DNA from: Excoecaria cochinchinensis
Lineage: Eukaryota > Streptophyta > Magnoliopsida > Malpighiales > Euphorbiaceae
Length of the DNA stretch: 64,000 nt
Reading direction: 5' to 3'
Assembly (NCBI GenBank): GCA_947683425.1
Contig: CANTUQ010000043.1
Location: 10,487,501-10,551,500, forward strand
Made by a program: the position numbers and the translations under genes. Shown piece by piece: positions 53,373 to 64,000 of this stretch (the stretch's first letter is position 1; the number at the start of each line of letters is the position of its first letter). The notes under the pieces are model-generated. The model was not told where the DNA came from. It saw only the letters and a program-made list of their open reading frames with translations, and ran no database searches.

Positions 53373-55883
53373 AAGGAGTGAGATGCCGTATGGGTAAAGG
53401 TGCCACCACGCAGATACAGAATATACATACATTCATACACAAACATACATACCTAAATACAGGGTAATTAAAAACTTTACAAAACAATTCATGAAAGAAG
53501 CTGATCATGCATTAATATAACGGAAACATTACATTACTGTTTGATCAACCAACAGGTACAAAAGATAATTACATAACCAAAAATATACATATACAGATGC
53601 GGAAGCTATTACAAAATTATCATAAGAGAGTTCTATACAAAAAGAATCATCAAGCTACAAAATTAAGCCCTACACTAAAACCCAGCTATGTTGGCCTGGC
53701 TACGACGACTCTCCCAAGGCAACTCCTTCTGCACCTGCACGGGTAAACACACCGTGCTAAGCGATAAACGCTTAGTGGGGAAACACACAATTCAAATGGA
53801 CAGCCATTCACAATGGTCGTCAAACAAACACACAGATGGCATAGTCAGAAATACACATTTTATAAGAGTATGAACATACGAACATATAGAGTCATACATT
53901 TGATATAACATAAATGTCTTCATAAAATCACATTAATAAACATATTTGGATAATACATTCTCATAATAATCAAAACAGTTCAAAGTGTTAAGCACCTGCT
54001 GACTCGAGGTAATGGATAACAAGTGAACGGACAGTACTTTACGGGTATGAGCCGATTACAGACAGTACCTTACGGGTACAAATCGTAAACCAATTACTTT
54101 GTCGTTTATAAAACATTTTATTAAAGGGACCTTAAACAAGATCAAAACACATTAAGGGTTCACGAGGAACTAAACGGGACCTGATCGGGGTCCAAACTGA
54201 ACAGAGGCTGCAGCTATAAGACTCTATTAGGCATGCCTAACTATCCACTAAACTGGCTCTAGCAGGTTATGCATAATCCATTCAATTCATTCCATAATAT
54301 TCCGAATCACATATATACATATTTACATACATATAGGCACATTCATATCATGGATTCGCATTCGTATAATTCATAGGTTAACAGATATAAGGCTTATAGG
54401 CACCCAAAAGAAACTGGAGTTCAAAACCATACCCACACACACCAAGGAAAAACTCATTCAACATAACTAGGCTGTCGTGCTCGCGATGTCTGTCGCGCTC
54501 GTGATAGAGACCATAGTCTCTTCGCAGCGCGCGCATGACGGACTTCGCGATCACGGGGAGGAGGGAAAAGCCGGGCTCTGTCGCTATCGCGACAGAGAGT
54601 CTAACATTGCCATTGCGGGCTCGCGATAGCACAGGCCAGCATTGCGCTCTGTCGCGATCGCGACGGCGTCGCGCTCGCGACAGAGAGCACACACCACTTT
54701 TGCTATAGCGAGCTCACGACGGCAAAGGCCAAGATCACCGGTCTCTATCGCGCTCGCGACAGAGTCGGGATTTCCAAAATCTGCAGAATTCTGCAGATAT
54801 CTTCCTCTTCCAAAACACACCCACAAACACACAAATCAAATCAAAATGGTCTCTTACCTCAAATCCAGCCACCCATCAACATCAATATCCATAATATAAC
54901 ATTTATCAACAAGTAATTTCACACCAAACATCAATTCAAACTCACAATACCAATAATTTTCAATACCCATAAATTTGTAGCAAAAACCACATCAATCCTC
55001 AAAATCACTACAATAATCCCATGCTCATGCAAAATTACCTTACCCAAATAAAAACCCATAACATACATGCCATAACAAGAGCATATTACAACACAATTTC
55101 TAGAAATCACCAAGAACACATACATGAACATATTTACATACAAAAACAAGAAATTTCCCAAACCTTGAAATCCTTTTCTCCTAATGCTTAGATCCACTAG
55201 ATCCCGCCTTCTCTTTACCCTTCGGTTCACGAGGAGCCTCAACTAAGCACAACCCAACAAAACCCACAACAAAGTAACTCTAGATTAAAACCCAAATCCA
55301 GAAAATATGAAGAAGATGATGAACCAATTGAAGAAAGGAAGAACAAATGCAATAGACTTATCTCTAAAATGCTAAAGGATGATCAATCCCCACCAACTAA
55401 GCCTTGATTCCAAGCTAGGGTTCTTAGAGGAAGAGAAAAGAAAGAAGAAGAGAGTGAGGGGAAGGGAAAACGGGAATGAAGGTAGCCACCACCCATCCCT
55501 CTCTTCTCTTTTCTTTTTCTTTTTCTTTTTCTTTTACCTAACCCTAGACAAATGTCACTTCCCCATTAGTGGGATTTGATCACTCATACCCAAAGCACAT
55601 GCATCACATACATTCAAGACTCTCCCAACTAATGCATACCCTACAAGTGTCTGAACACACACACACAAGCACAACCCCAAAACACACTATACAAACATAT
55701 GTGTAAACACACCCAAGTGCAACCCAACTAATTCACACCCTAACACCACACATGCACCATCATGCCAACAAAACTCTTAAAACATGCATTTCTACCCAAA
55801 ATGCCCTTTGCACATGCAAAAACTCACACAATGCACATGCACAAACATGGCTCATTCTACTAGAGGGCAAACGGGGTGTGACA
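53373..55883 (-). repeat. LTR lacking about 40 bp, mosaic of two families
   Basis: In sense TGTCACACCCCGTTTGCC at 55883; the last 40 bp or so are missing at 53373. The outer parts (53373-54250 and about 55150-55883) resemble the LTR at 21339-23890. The central part (54250-54790: GCAGGTTATGCA, a TCGCGATCGCGA palindrome array at 54478-54765, ATTCTGCAGA) resembles the LTRs at 5180-7618. It keeps TTAGGCATGCCTAA (54227-54240), GTACC hairpins (54034-54079) and the CCCGTGCAG|GT block (53780-53735). No internal region or target duplication is identifiable. Confidence 0.8.
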
Positions 55884-56293
55884 GTTATATTGTCAAACAG
55901 AGAGGGGTTACGGTCACAACCAATTTTGGTTGTCACCGTGACATATTGAAGTCCTGAAACAGAATGTAATCTGTGGTAGGTCACAGTCACAACCAGTTTG
56001 GTTGTCACCGTGACATACCATCAACCTCACGGGCAGAATGTATCTTGGAGTACCTCACGGTCATAACCATTTTGGTTGTCATCGTGACATATCCTTGAAT
56101 GCAAAATAGAATGTAAACTTTGGTATCTCACGGTCACAACCATTTTGGTTGTCACCGTCACATACCAAATACACTCAAGCAGAATTGAATTCAAGCATAC
56201 CTCACGGTCACAACCGTTTTAGTTGTCATCGTGACCTATGCAAAAATACTACAAACACAGCTGTGTTTTGCCAAAGCACAGCTGTGCTTCCCG

Positions 56294-59200
56294 TGTCACA
56301 CCCCAAAATAGCCCTTGTCGGAATGTGTATGCTAAGTCGAATATGCAAGGGTATTTCAGTAATTTGTGCATGAGAAATTTGGATAATAAGGACTTAATGG
56401 TAATTAATTAATTAAGTAAGTTAAGAAGAGAAATGTTAGAGTGTGCATGTGGTATTTGGTTGTAGGGTGTTTTGGTTGTGGCATTTATCTAGTGAAGTGT
56501 GAGTTTGGTACCTTGGCATGAGATATTTATTCAAGAAATGATTGGGTGCATGTGAGAGTATGGTGCCATGGTTTGAAAGTCTAAGTGGGTTTTGTGGTCC
56601 AATTGGGAGCTGCCATGTGGGCTTGTTAGGTGGGCATTGAATGAAGAAAAAGAAGAAGAAAGAGGAAGAGAGAGGGAACACTTATTTTTGGCATTCCCGT
56701 TCTCTCCTCTCACGCCTCCTCTTCTTCTTCTCGTCTCCTTTCTCTGCTTTTCCTTTCTTTCTCTTTTGGCTTGGAGTTGTGCTTTGCTTGTAGAGGTAAG
56801 TTGGAGTTTAAGGTTTTCTACATGCTCTTCTTCTTCTTCTACTGGTTTTACTTCAGTTAGGGTTTGGACTAAGGATTTTGTGGGTTTCTTGTTTGTGCAA
56901 GCTTTGGGTTGTAAGAAGAAGCGTAAGGACAAGTAGAGGATTGAGGATTGAAGCTTAAAGTGTGATTTTTTGGATCTTCAATTCCAGGTTTGGGAGCTGT
57001 GATTCCTGCATTTGAACTTCTGAGTTGTTTTTGCCCTAATTCTCACTTAGGTTGTAAATGTGTTTGCATTGTTTAATCTCTGGAACTTTGTGTGTTTTGG
57101 CATGTGTATATGCATGATTTATGTGGGTAGATGTGTTATTAATGCATGATAAGGATTGAATTGAAGGTACTGAGTTTGGGATTTGAACTTAGCGTAACTT
57201 TTAGGGTTCATGTTCTTGAGGGAATTGAATGTGTTTATGCATGATTTTGGTTGTTTTAATTGTTGAATGAAGTTGGTTTTAAGTCATTTTTGATGTATGG
57301 AAGATCGATTGGAAGGTAAGATGAGACTGGTAGTGTTTTGAATCAAATTAAAACTGATTTTATCGAGTTCTTTGAATTATGGGCATGCTGGGAACGAAAA
57401 ATCGCGATTCTGGTGGAATTTCCGTTTCCAGTGTACGTGTGTATGTCGTGACTGCCCTGAGTGAGGCAAGTCACGAGTCATGACTCCCAGTCACGACACG
57501 TGACTCTGCCTCCCAGTCACGACGCGTGACTTTTCGGCTGGCTAGAAGCAGTCGCGGGGCGTGACTCCCAGTCACTACGCGTGACTGCCCTATGAGAGGC
57601 AAGTCACGACTCGTGACTTAGAGTCACGACTCGTGGCTTCCTTGTGAGGCATGTCACGAGGCGTGACATAGAGTCACGACTCGTGACCCTCCTTTGAGGC
57701 CAGTCACGAGTCGTGACATGGCTCGTGACCGACCCCCTTCAGCCCCATTTTTCCGAGTTAGCCCAGTTTCAACCAAAATGAATTTCCTATTTCTTCTGTA
57801 TGGACTTTTACTGCTATATGATTCATGTCATACTTTTGTATGCTCTTATATGGCCTTTTCTATTTTGCCTTGTTTCCCAAGTAACTAGTTTTCTTATAAA
57901 ATGACTTTCAAATGTTTTTATGGCTTTTTCCCCGACTTTGTGCTATATTACCTTGCTTAAATGAATAGTTATCCTACTTTATTTGTGATTAGCAATATGT
58001 TATGCATATCCTTGATCAGATCCTCCTCTAAGAATAACCTGCCATGCTTAAGAGTATATTGTATCTTTCCATGATTAAGATTATGCCTTATTAATCATTG
58101 GCATAATATGATTCCACATGTATTCCTGACATGCTTTAATATATTGAGTAGTGCTAAAATGTGATTGATTGAACTATTGCATGCTTCAGAATATGAATTG
58201 TATGAGGTATGATTGATAGTATGCTATGCCAAATTTATTTGAATAATATGGTTGATGTCTGAATGCATTATTATGCTTTAGCTTTTGAACTCAATGTGTT
58301 ATGCTTAAATGTAATTTTGGATTATGCATGATTTATACTTAGTTATCCTCACCTAACACATGATTAGGATTTTGTATTGATAATCATTGGCATGGTAGTG
58401 CTTCCATACCTGATTTTTGACATGCTTTAGAACATTGTTTAATGTTAAAGTGTGTTGACTGTATTATGTTTTGCAATAGGAATTGTATGATATAAGACCG
58501 AATTTATGAGCATATTTATATGTCTATCGTACTCTGGTTTTTGCATAATGTATATATATTTATGCGTTGTGCGATTCGAAACGTGAATTGTTTTATGCAT
58601 GACCTGCGAGAGTCAGTCTAGTGGATAGTTAGGCATGCCTAATAGAGTCCCGTTAGCTGCAGCCCTTTGGACATTTGGACCCTGATCAGGTCCCCCGTTT
58701 GGTTCCTCGCGAACCCTTTATGTGTGTGAATCTTTGCGATCCTTTTCAATGTGTTTGTATCTTGTTTAAGATCCCCCCTCAGGAAAATGTTTCTATTGTG
58801 ACAAAATAAAATGGTTTTCGATTCGTACCCGTAAGGTACCCTTTGGCCGATTTGTACCCGTAAGGTACTATCAGTACACTTGTTATCCACTATTGTGAGT
58901 CAGCAGGTGCTTTGTTGGTTTGTTTTACTTTGAAATAACTATAAGAATATGACATCCGAATGAGCATAATAATGAATTGAGCAAACAGTTTATATGTATA
59001 TGAACATGGATATGAGCTTCGGAATGTATGTCTTTTTATTGTAAGCATGCTTGGATATCTAGCACCATTATCCGCACTTGTCATGTGTTGTGTTATAAGT
59101 TTCAGAATGCTTTGAATGTGATTCGACTAATGTATTTATGTATGTGACTCAAGCATGGTTTTGTTATATATAAGCATGTGAACCGAAGCAGTTGTGGCTG

Positions 59201-60278
59201 TAAGTATGTAAGACTTAACTGTACTTTCTGCATGGTGATGATTTGAATGTGATGTTATGTGATTATGCCTTCGGTCTCCGCTATTAGAGTGTTTTCGGCA
59301 TGATATTTTATATATTAGAGTTGCGCAGCGGTAATGTGGTGCTTTGGATGTCGTCCCTTGGATTTTGGCTAGTGTGTGTATGGCATGTCAAAATATGTTA
59401 GATAGCTAGTATTCTTAATATGATAGTTGGGTACGTTATCTTATGGTAATTGTGTCGCATTTGATTGGGTTGTCAGTTCATGCATGGGTACTTAGTTATG
59501 ACAATTGCATGTGTAAATCTCATGTGACTTCGCACGGTAAGGTACTGATATTTGATACCATTGTAGGTATATGCATGTGATATTGTATGTGGCTCTGCGT
59601 GATGATACTTGTATCGTGTATTGTATTATGACTGCTTGGCCTATTCTTGACATAAGTATATGGTTATGGTTTTGAGTTTTCGAATTAATGCCTTTACTAT
59701 GCAAGCCTGATTATATATGTATTCTGAATGTTGCATTTGCCATTGTGAATGTGTTATGCCTTGGCGACCATTGTGAATGGCCGTCCATACTCTTGTGTGT
59801 TCTCCCCACTAAGCGTTTATCGCTTAGCACGGATTCCTTCCCGTGCAGGTGGCAGGTTTGGTTCTGTTCGAGTCGCGCATCTGCAGGGTCGGCCACGTAG
59901 GAGTTAGAAGTTTTCTATTTTGTTCAGCTTCTGTACTTCAGTTTTTTTTTGTATTTCTGTATTATTGTATATGTAATTTTTTGTAAGAATCTTGAGATTA
60001 CTTTTGGGAATGTAAACGTTAGTATGTTTTTATGTTAAGTTTCCTTTGTTTTATCTTTCGCTTTATGCTTCCGCTTAGTGCCTGCGTGTGTGTGAGTTAT
60101 TGCATGATCAGTCTGTACCCGCATGTTAAGTCAAGTTTTTAATTAACCCGTATTTTCGTATGTATGTTATGTATGAATGTATGCTTCCGCGTCGTGCATG
60201 TTCATATCTGTGTGAGTGAGCGTCAGGTAGCGTGCCTGTCAGCGTCCTTCCAACGGGGGCGGCGATGGGGGTGTTACA
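56294..60278 (+). mobile_element. Solo LTR of 3985 bp, TSD TCCCG
   Basis: Starts TGTCACACCCCAAAATAGCC and ends GGGGGTGTTACA; perfect duplication TCCCG at 56289-56293 and 60279-60283. Sense-strand landmarks: donor AG|GTAAGT (56796), palindrome array (57445-57730), TTAGGCATGCCTAA (58629-58642), GGACCCTGATCAGGTCC (about 58678-58694), GTACCCGTAAGGTAC twice (58825-58839, 58854-58868), CCCCACTAAGCG hairpin with CCCGTGCAG|GT (59803-59849). The long AT-rich remainder has no ORF. Confidence 0.92.
57445..57730 (+). repeat. AGTCACGACTCGTGACT palindrome array
   Basis: About ten copies of palindromes based on AGTCACGA-C-TCGTGACT, in pairs separated by GAGGCA-like spacers. They occupy the same relative LTR position as the TCGCGA and CACGGT hairpin arrays in the other families but have a different sequence. 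Confidence 0.88.
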
Positions 60279-61282
60279 TCCCGTTTCTATTCTCTTTTCA
60301 CATTTGGGACTTCAAACCTCACTTTCTCTTTTAGCAATCACACCAAAAACAACAGCACATTCACAAATGACACATACCTGATTTCCACTTTGCTATTTCC
60401 ATCCAACCGAACAAACATCTTATTTATTTTCATAACATACATATATAATACTCAATCTCAACATTTCCAACAACTAACCAAAATACAACACCAATCTCAT
60501 AATCAATAATCTACCGAATTCATTCACAAGGACTAAAGGTTTAAGTACTCATGCAATTCATGCCAATTTCCTGCTCAAGCAATTACAAATCAAAACAACC
60601 ACACAAATATAGGTTTAGTTCCCAAACCTCGTCGCCTATGCTCCTAATTTCGTTAAGCACTCGACTCCCCAATTTTTGCTTTCCCCTTGTCCTTCTTCAC
60701 TTCTTCAGCTAACAAAACCAGTTCAATTCCAAGATTGAACATCATCCATCAATTCTCATTCTAATACAAACTAAAATCAAGAAAAGGAGTAGAAAATGAG
60801 AAACACCATTTACTTAACCACTTACCTTTCAAATTTTAGCTCTAAATTCTTATTCCTCCTAACCATATACATGCAACCAATTCAATTCTCTCTCTTTCAA
60901 AACTACTCTCACGCAAGGAAGAAGAAACACAGAAAAATGACTTAGTGCTCACAAATTGGCCATTTCTCTTTTCTCAAATCTCTATGTGTGCATGCACTTG
61001 TGGAGGTGGCAGCATAAAATGAAGCCACTTGGATTCCACCACAATTTGCTGTCTTTAATTAACTTAAGTTATTCTTAGCTTATGCTTTAAGTTAATCCCC
61101 ATCAAATGCCACTAACTCATCATTAACTTAATAATACAAACTTACTATTTTGCCACTTAACTATCATTCATCCTTTCAATTAAGTCCCTCCTTTGTTACA
61201 ATTAAGTCCAACCCTACACATTCAATCACACATGCACCCAAGTTAGACCAGTTACAACTAGGGTACATTTTCGGCCATTATA

Positions 61283-63163
61283 GCTCTCCCCTCCTTAAAA
61301 GAATTTAGTCCTCAAAATTCATACCTAAATTAAATAAGTAAGGATGCTGCTTTTGCATAGCGGCTTCCGTTTCCCATGTTGCTTCTTCTACACCATGGTG
61401 TTGCCAAAGCACTTTCATAAGCGGTATTTACTTGTTTCGAAGCTGCCTCACTTCTTTTGTGAAAATTGCCTTCGGTTTCTCATCGTAAGTGAAGTTCGGC
61501 TGTATTTCTACTTCGCTTACAGGTAACACATGAGATTCATCTCATCTATACCTTCTCAACATGGACACATGAAACACATCATGAAGCTTGGCTAAAGCCG
61601 GAGGCAATGTCAATCGATAAGCTACATGACCTACTCTATGCATAACCTCATATGGTCCAATGAACCTTGGACTCAATTTCCCTTTCTTACCAAATCTCAA
61701 TACCTTCCTCCAAGGAGATACTTTCAAAAACACTTTATCACCTATCTCAAATTCAATATCTTTTCTCTTCATATCCGCATAGGACTTCTGTCTATCACCG
61801 GCTGCCTTCAACCTTTGCTGAATAAGTCTTCCCTTCTCTACCATATCTCGGACCAAATCTGGTCCAATCATCCTCTGCTTACCCAATTATGTCCAACAAA
61901 CCGGCGTACGACATTTCCTTCCGTATAAAACTTCATTTGGCGCCATGCCAATACTTGTCTGATAACCGTTATTATAAGCAAATTCCATAAGTGGAAGATA
62001 CTTATCCCAACTCCTTGAGAAATCCAAAACACAAGCTCGCATTAAATCTTACAATATTTAAATAACTCTTTCTGACTGACCATCAGTTTGTGGGTGAAAA
62101 GCAGTATTGAAATTCAACCTTGTACCAAAAGCAGCCTGTAAACTCTTCCAAAACTTAGAAGTAAACCTGGGACCCCTATTAGAAATAATAGATAAGGGTA
62201 CCCCAGGCAACCGAACAATCTCTCTCACATACAATTCTGCCGAACGATCCATGGAGTAATCCATTTGAACTGGTATAAAATGAGCTAACTTCAAAAATCT
62301 ATCCACTATAACCCACATTGCATCTAGCTACCTCGATGTCAAAGGTAGTCCAGAAACAAAATCCATTGTAATATTGTCCCATTTCCACTATGGAATAGGA
62401 AGTGGATTCAGTAATCCTTGTGGAACTTGGTGTTTTACCTTCACTTGTTGACATAATAAGCACTTAGACACATAATCCACTATATCTTTCTTCATGCCTG
62501 GCCACTAATACAATTGCTTCAAATCTTGATACATTTTATTTCCGCCTGGATGCATAGTGAAAATAGTGTTATGAGCCTCATACATCAGTCTCTTCTTCAA
62601 CCCTTTGTCATTTGCCACGCATATCCTATTCTTATACAGCAATACCCCATTCTCATTCCCTGAATAGTCAGTCTTGTCACCATCACTAACTGACTTTAAA
62701 ATCTATTGTAACCTTGCATCATTCCTCTGTGTAGCCAATAGTTCATCTTTTAACGCTAGTATTGCTTTCAAATAAGCTATTAAGGCCCCATCTACAGAGA
62801 ACTTCCACTCAACTTGCTTTAACTGCAATGCTGAAACTATTTTTCGACTCAGTGCATCTGCCACTACATTAGCTTTACCCGGGTGGTAATCCACAATACA
62901 ATCATAATCTTTAAACAGTTCAAGCCATCTTCGTTGTCTCAGGTTTAATTCTTTCTGAGTGAGCAAATATTTCAGACTCTTGTGATCAGTGTAAATCTTA
63001 CACTTTTCACCATACAAGTAATGTCGCCAAATCTTTAAGGCGAACACTACGGCTGCCAGTTCCAAGTCGTGTGTTGGGTAATTCTGCTCATGTGGTTTCA
63101 ATTGTCTAGATGCATAATCTACCACTTTCCCATCTTGCATTAGCACACAATCCAATCCTACTC
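61283..63163 (-). pseudogene. pol: RNase H, integrase and chromodomain of truncated chromovirus
   Basis: Readable from right to left: RNase H from CVLMQDGKVVDYASRQLKPH through THDLELAAVVFALK, YTDHKSLKYLLTQKELNLRQ and DYHPGKANVVADALSRK (63155-62703), the integrase zinc domain (MHPGG near 62550, with a stop), core residues up to MWVIVDRFLKLAHFIPV and VPLSIISNRGPRFTSKFW (62318-62058), where the usual second catalytic Asp in SDRD is Asn (SNRG), E in DGQSERVI kept; then GDKVFLKVSPWRKVLRFGKK (about 61740) and chromodomain LVKVLWQHHGVEEAT-like sequence (about 61440-61370). Multiple stops; inactive. It is closely related to 31662-45171. Confidence 0.88.
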
Positions 63164-64000
63164 ACAACCATTTTGGTTGTCACCGTCACCTATGCAAAAA
63201 TACTATAACACAGCTGTGTTCTGCCAAAGCACAGCTGCGCTTCCCCTTTCTATTCTCTTTTCACATTTGGGACTTCAAACCTCACTTTCTCTTTTAGCAA
63301 TCACACCAACAACAACAACACATTCACAAATGACACATACTTGATTTTCACTTTACTATTTCCATCCAACCGAACACACATCTTATTAATTTTCATCACA
63401 TACATATATAATACTCAATCTCAACATTTCCATCAACTTACCAAATCACAACACCAATCCCATAATCAATAATCTACCGAATTCATTCACAAGGACTAGA
63501 GTTTCAAGTACTCATGCAATTCATGCCAATTTCCTGCTCAAGCAATTACAAATCAAAACAACCACACAAATATAGGTTTAGTTCCCAAACCTCATCGCCT
63601 ATGCTCCTAATTTCGTTGAGCACTCGACTCCCCAATTTTGGCTTTCCCCTTGTCCTTCTTCACTTCTTCAGCTAACTAAACCAGTTCAATTCTAAGATTG
63701 AACATCATCCATCAATTCTCATTCCAATACAAGCTAAAATCAAGAAAAGGAGTAGAAAATGAGAAACACCATTTACTTAACCACTTACCTTTCAAATTTT
63801 AGCTCCTAATTCTTGTTCCTCCTAACCATATACATGCAACCAATTCAATTCTCTCTCTTTCAACACTACTCTCATGCAATGAAGAAGAAACACAGAAAAA
63901 TGACTAAGTGCTCACAAATTGGCCATTTCTCTTTTCTCAAATCTCTATGTGTGCATGCATTTGTGGAGGTGGCAGCATAAAATGAAGCCACCTGGATTCC
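63164..64000 (-). repeat. LTR fragment of the 29298-49420 family
   Basis: Begins in the loop of the last hairpin of an array (ACAACCATTTTGGTTG) and continues past the edge of the window. It matches 48365-49160 and 56210-61035 (minus the insertion). It may be the 5' LTR remnant of the truncated element after a deletion, or a separate copy. Confidence 0.85.

Larger units (their letters stand above)
55884..61282 (-). repeat. 3' LTR of the truncated chromovirus, split by a solo LTR
   Basis: LTR sequence occupies 55884-56293 (hairpin array 55908-56235 and a CACAGCTGTG stem at 56258-56285) and 60284-61282, ending CCATTATA in place of CCATTACA. Both parts match 48025-49420. The portion beyond the array, with the conserved hairpin and palindrome, is missing. 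Confidence 0.87.
55884..63163 (-). mobile_element. Second degenerate chromovirus of the 29298-49420 family, truncated
   Basis: In minus sense: pol from RNase H (63163) to chromodomain, polypurine tract (61298-61283, AAGGAGGGGAGAGC), 3' LTR from 61282 to 55884 interrupted by a solo LTR. The LTR end is missing at 55884, where it abuts the mosaic LTR. Upstream parts (gag, protease, RT) are deleted: at 63163 pol sequence joins a hairpin arm of another LTR copy. Confidence 0.87.

Overview
This window is repetitive DNA from a flowering plant with a large, retrotransposon-rich genome. I recognise no host gene, tRNA, rRNA or CRISPR array. Every recognisable protein belongs to LTR retrotransposons of the Ty3/gypsy superfamily. 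Two lineages are present. One is Tekay/Del-like chromoviruses: integrase with a C-terminal chromodomain, initiator-Met-tRNA primer sites of the TGGTATCAGAG type, and LTRs of 2.3-4 kb. The other is Tat/Retand/Ogre-like elements: non-chromodomain integrase, Arg-tRNA-type primer site, long 3' regions with tandem repeats, and an antisense plant-mobile-domain-like ORF. The species cannot be named from the sequence.

Layout. (1) 1-20027: the 3' part of a plus-strand Tat/Retand element: integrase remnant (1-1100), antisense ORF (5073-1491, minus), a divergently placed sense ORF (15786-16665), tandem repeats and a 3' LTR (17913-20027). Two elements sit inside it: a solo LTR (2104-4377, TSD ACGAA) in the intron of the antisense ORF, and a nearly intact chromovirus (5180-14766, minus) in the short promoter region between the antisense and sense ORFs. 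(2) 20028-23890: a minus-strand chromovirus reduced to broken gag plus its 5' LTR. (3) 23891-53372: a plus-strand chromovirus derivative that keeps only gag; its 3' LTR holds a stack of insertions: solo LTR (29275-52389, TSD CTAAC), inside it a degenerate minus-strand chromovirus (29298-49420, TSD ACCCT), inside its integrase gene a gag-only Tat element (32560-43104, TSD GTACC). (4) 53373-55883: an LTR that looks like a mosaic of two families. (5) 55884-64000: another degenerate chromovirus of the 29298-49420 family, with a 4-kb solo LTR (56294-60278, TSD TCCCG) in its 3' LTR and a deletion joining its RNase H to an LTR fragment.

Only the 5180-14766 element looks close to functional: its two LTRs are very similar, its gag-protease and pol are long and open, and the only break I see is one missing base where protease meets reverse transcriptase. 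It could in principle supply proteins to the gag-only relatives, but that is inference.

The unexplained structure lies in the LTRs, not the proteins. Very different LTR families share: a consensus 5' splice site downstream of the promoter; a short hairpin followed by a pyrimidine-rich CCCGTG(T/C)AG that looks like a 3' splice site; between them a 14-bp palindrome, small hairpins whose stems change sequence while staying paired, and larger hairpin arrays with a period of about 73 bp. The Tat/Retand element repeats a CGTCGGT box just upstream of TATA in its LTR and at two internal, oppositely directed promoters.
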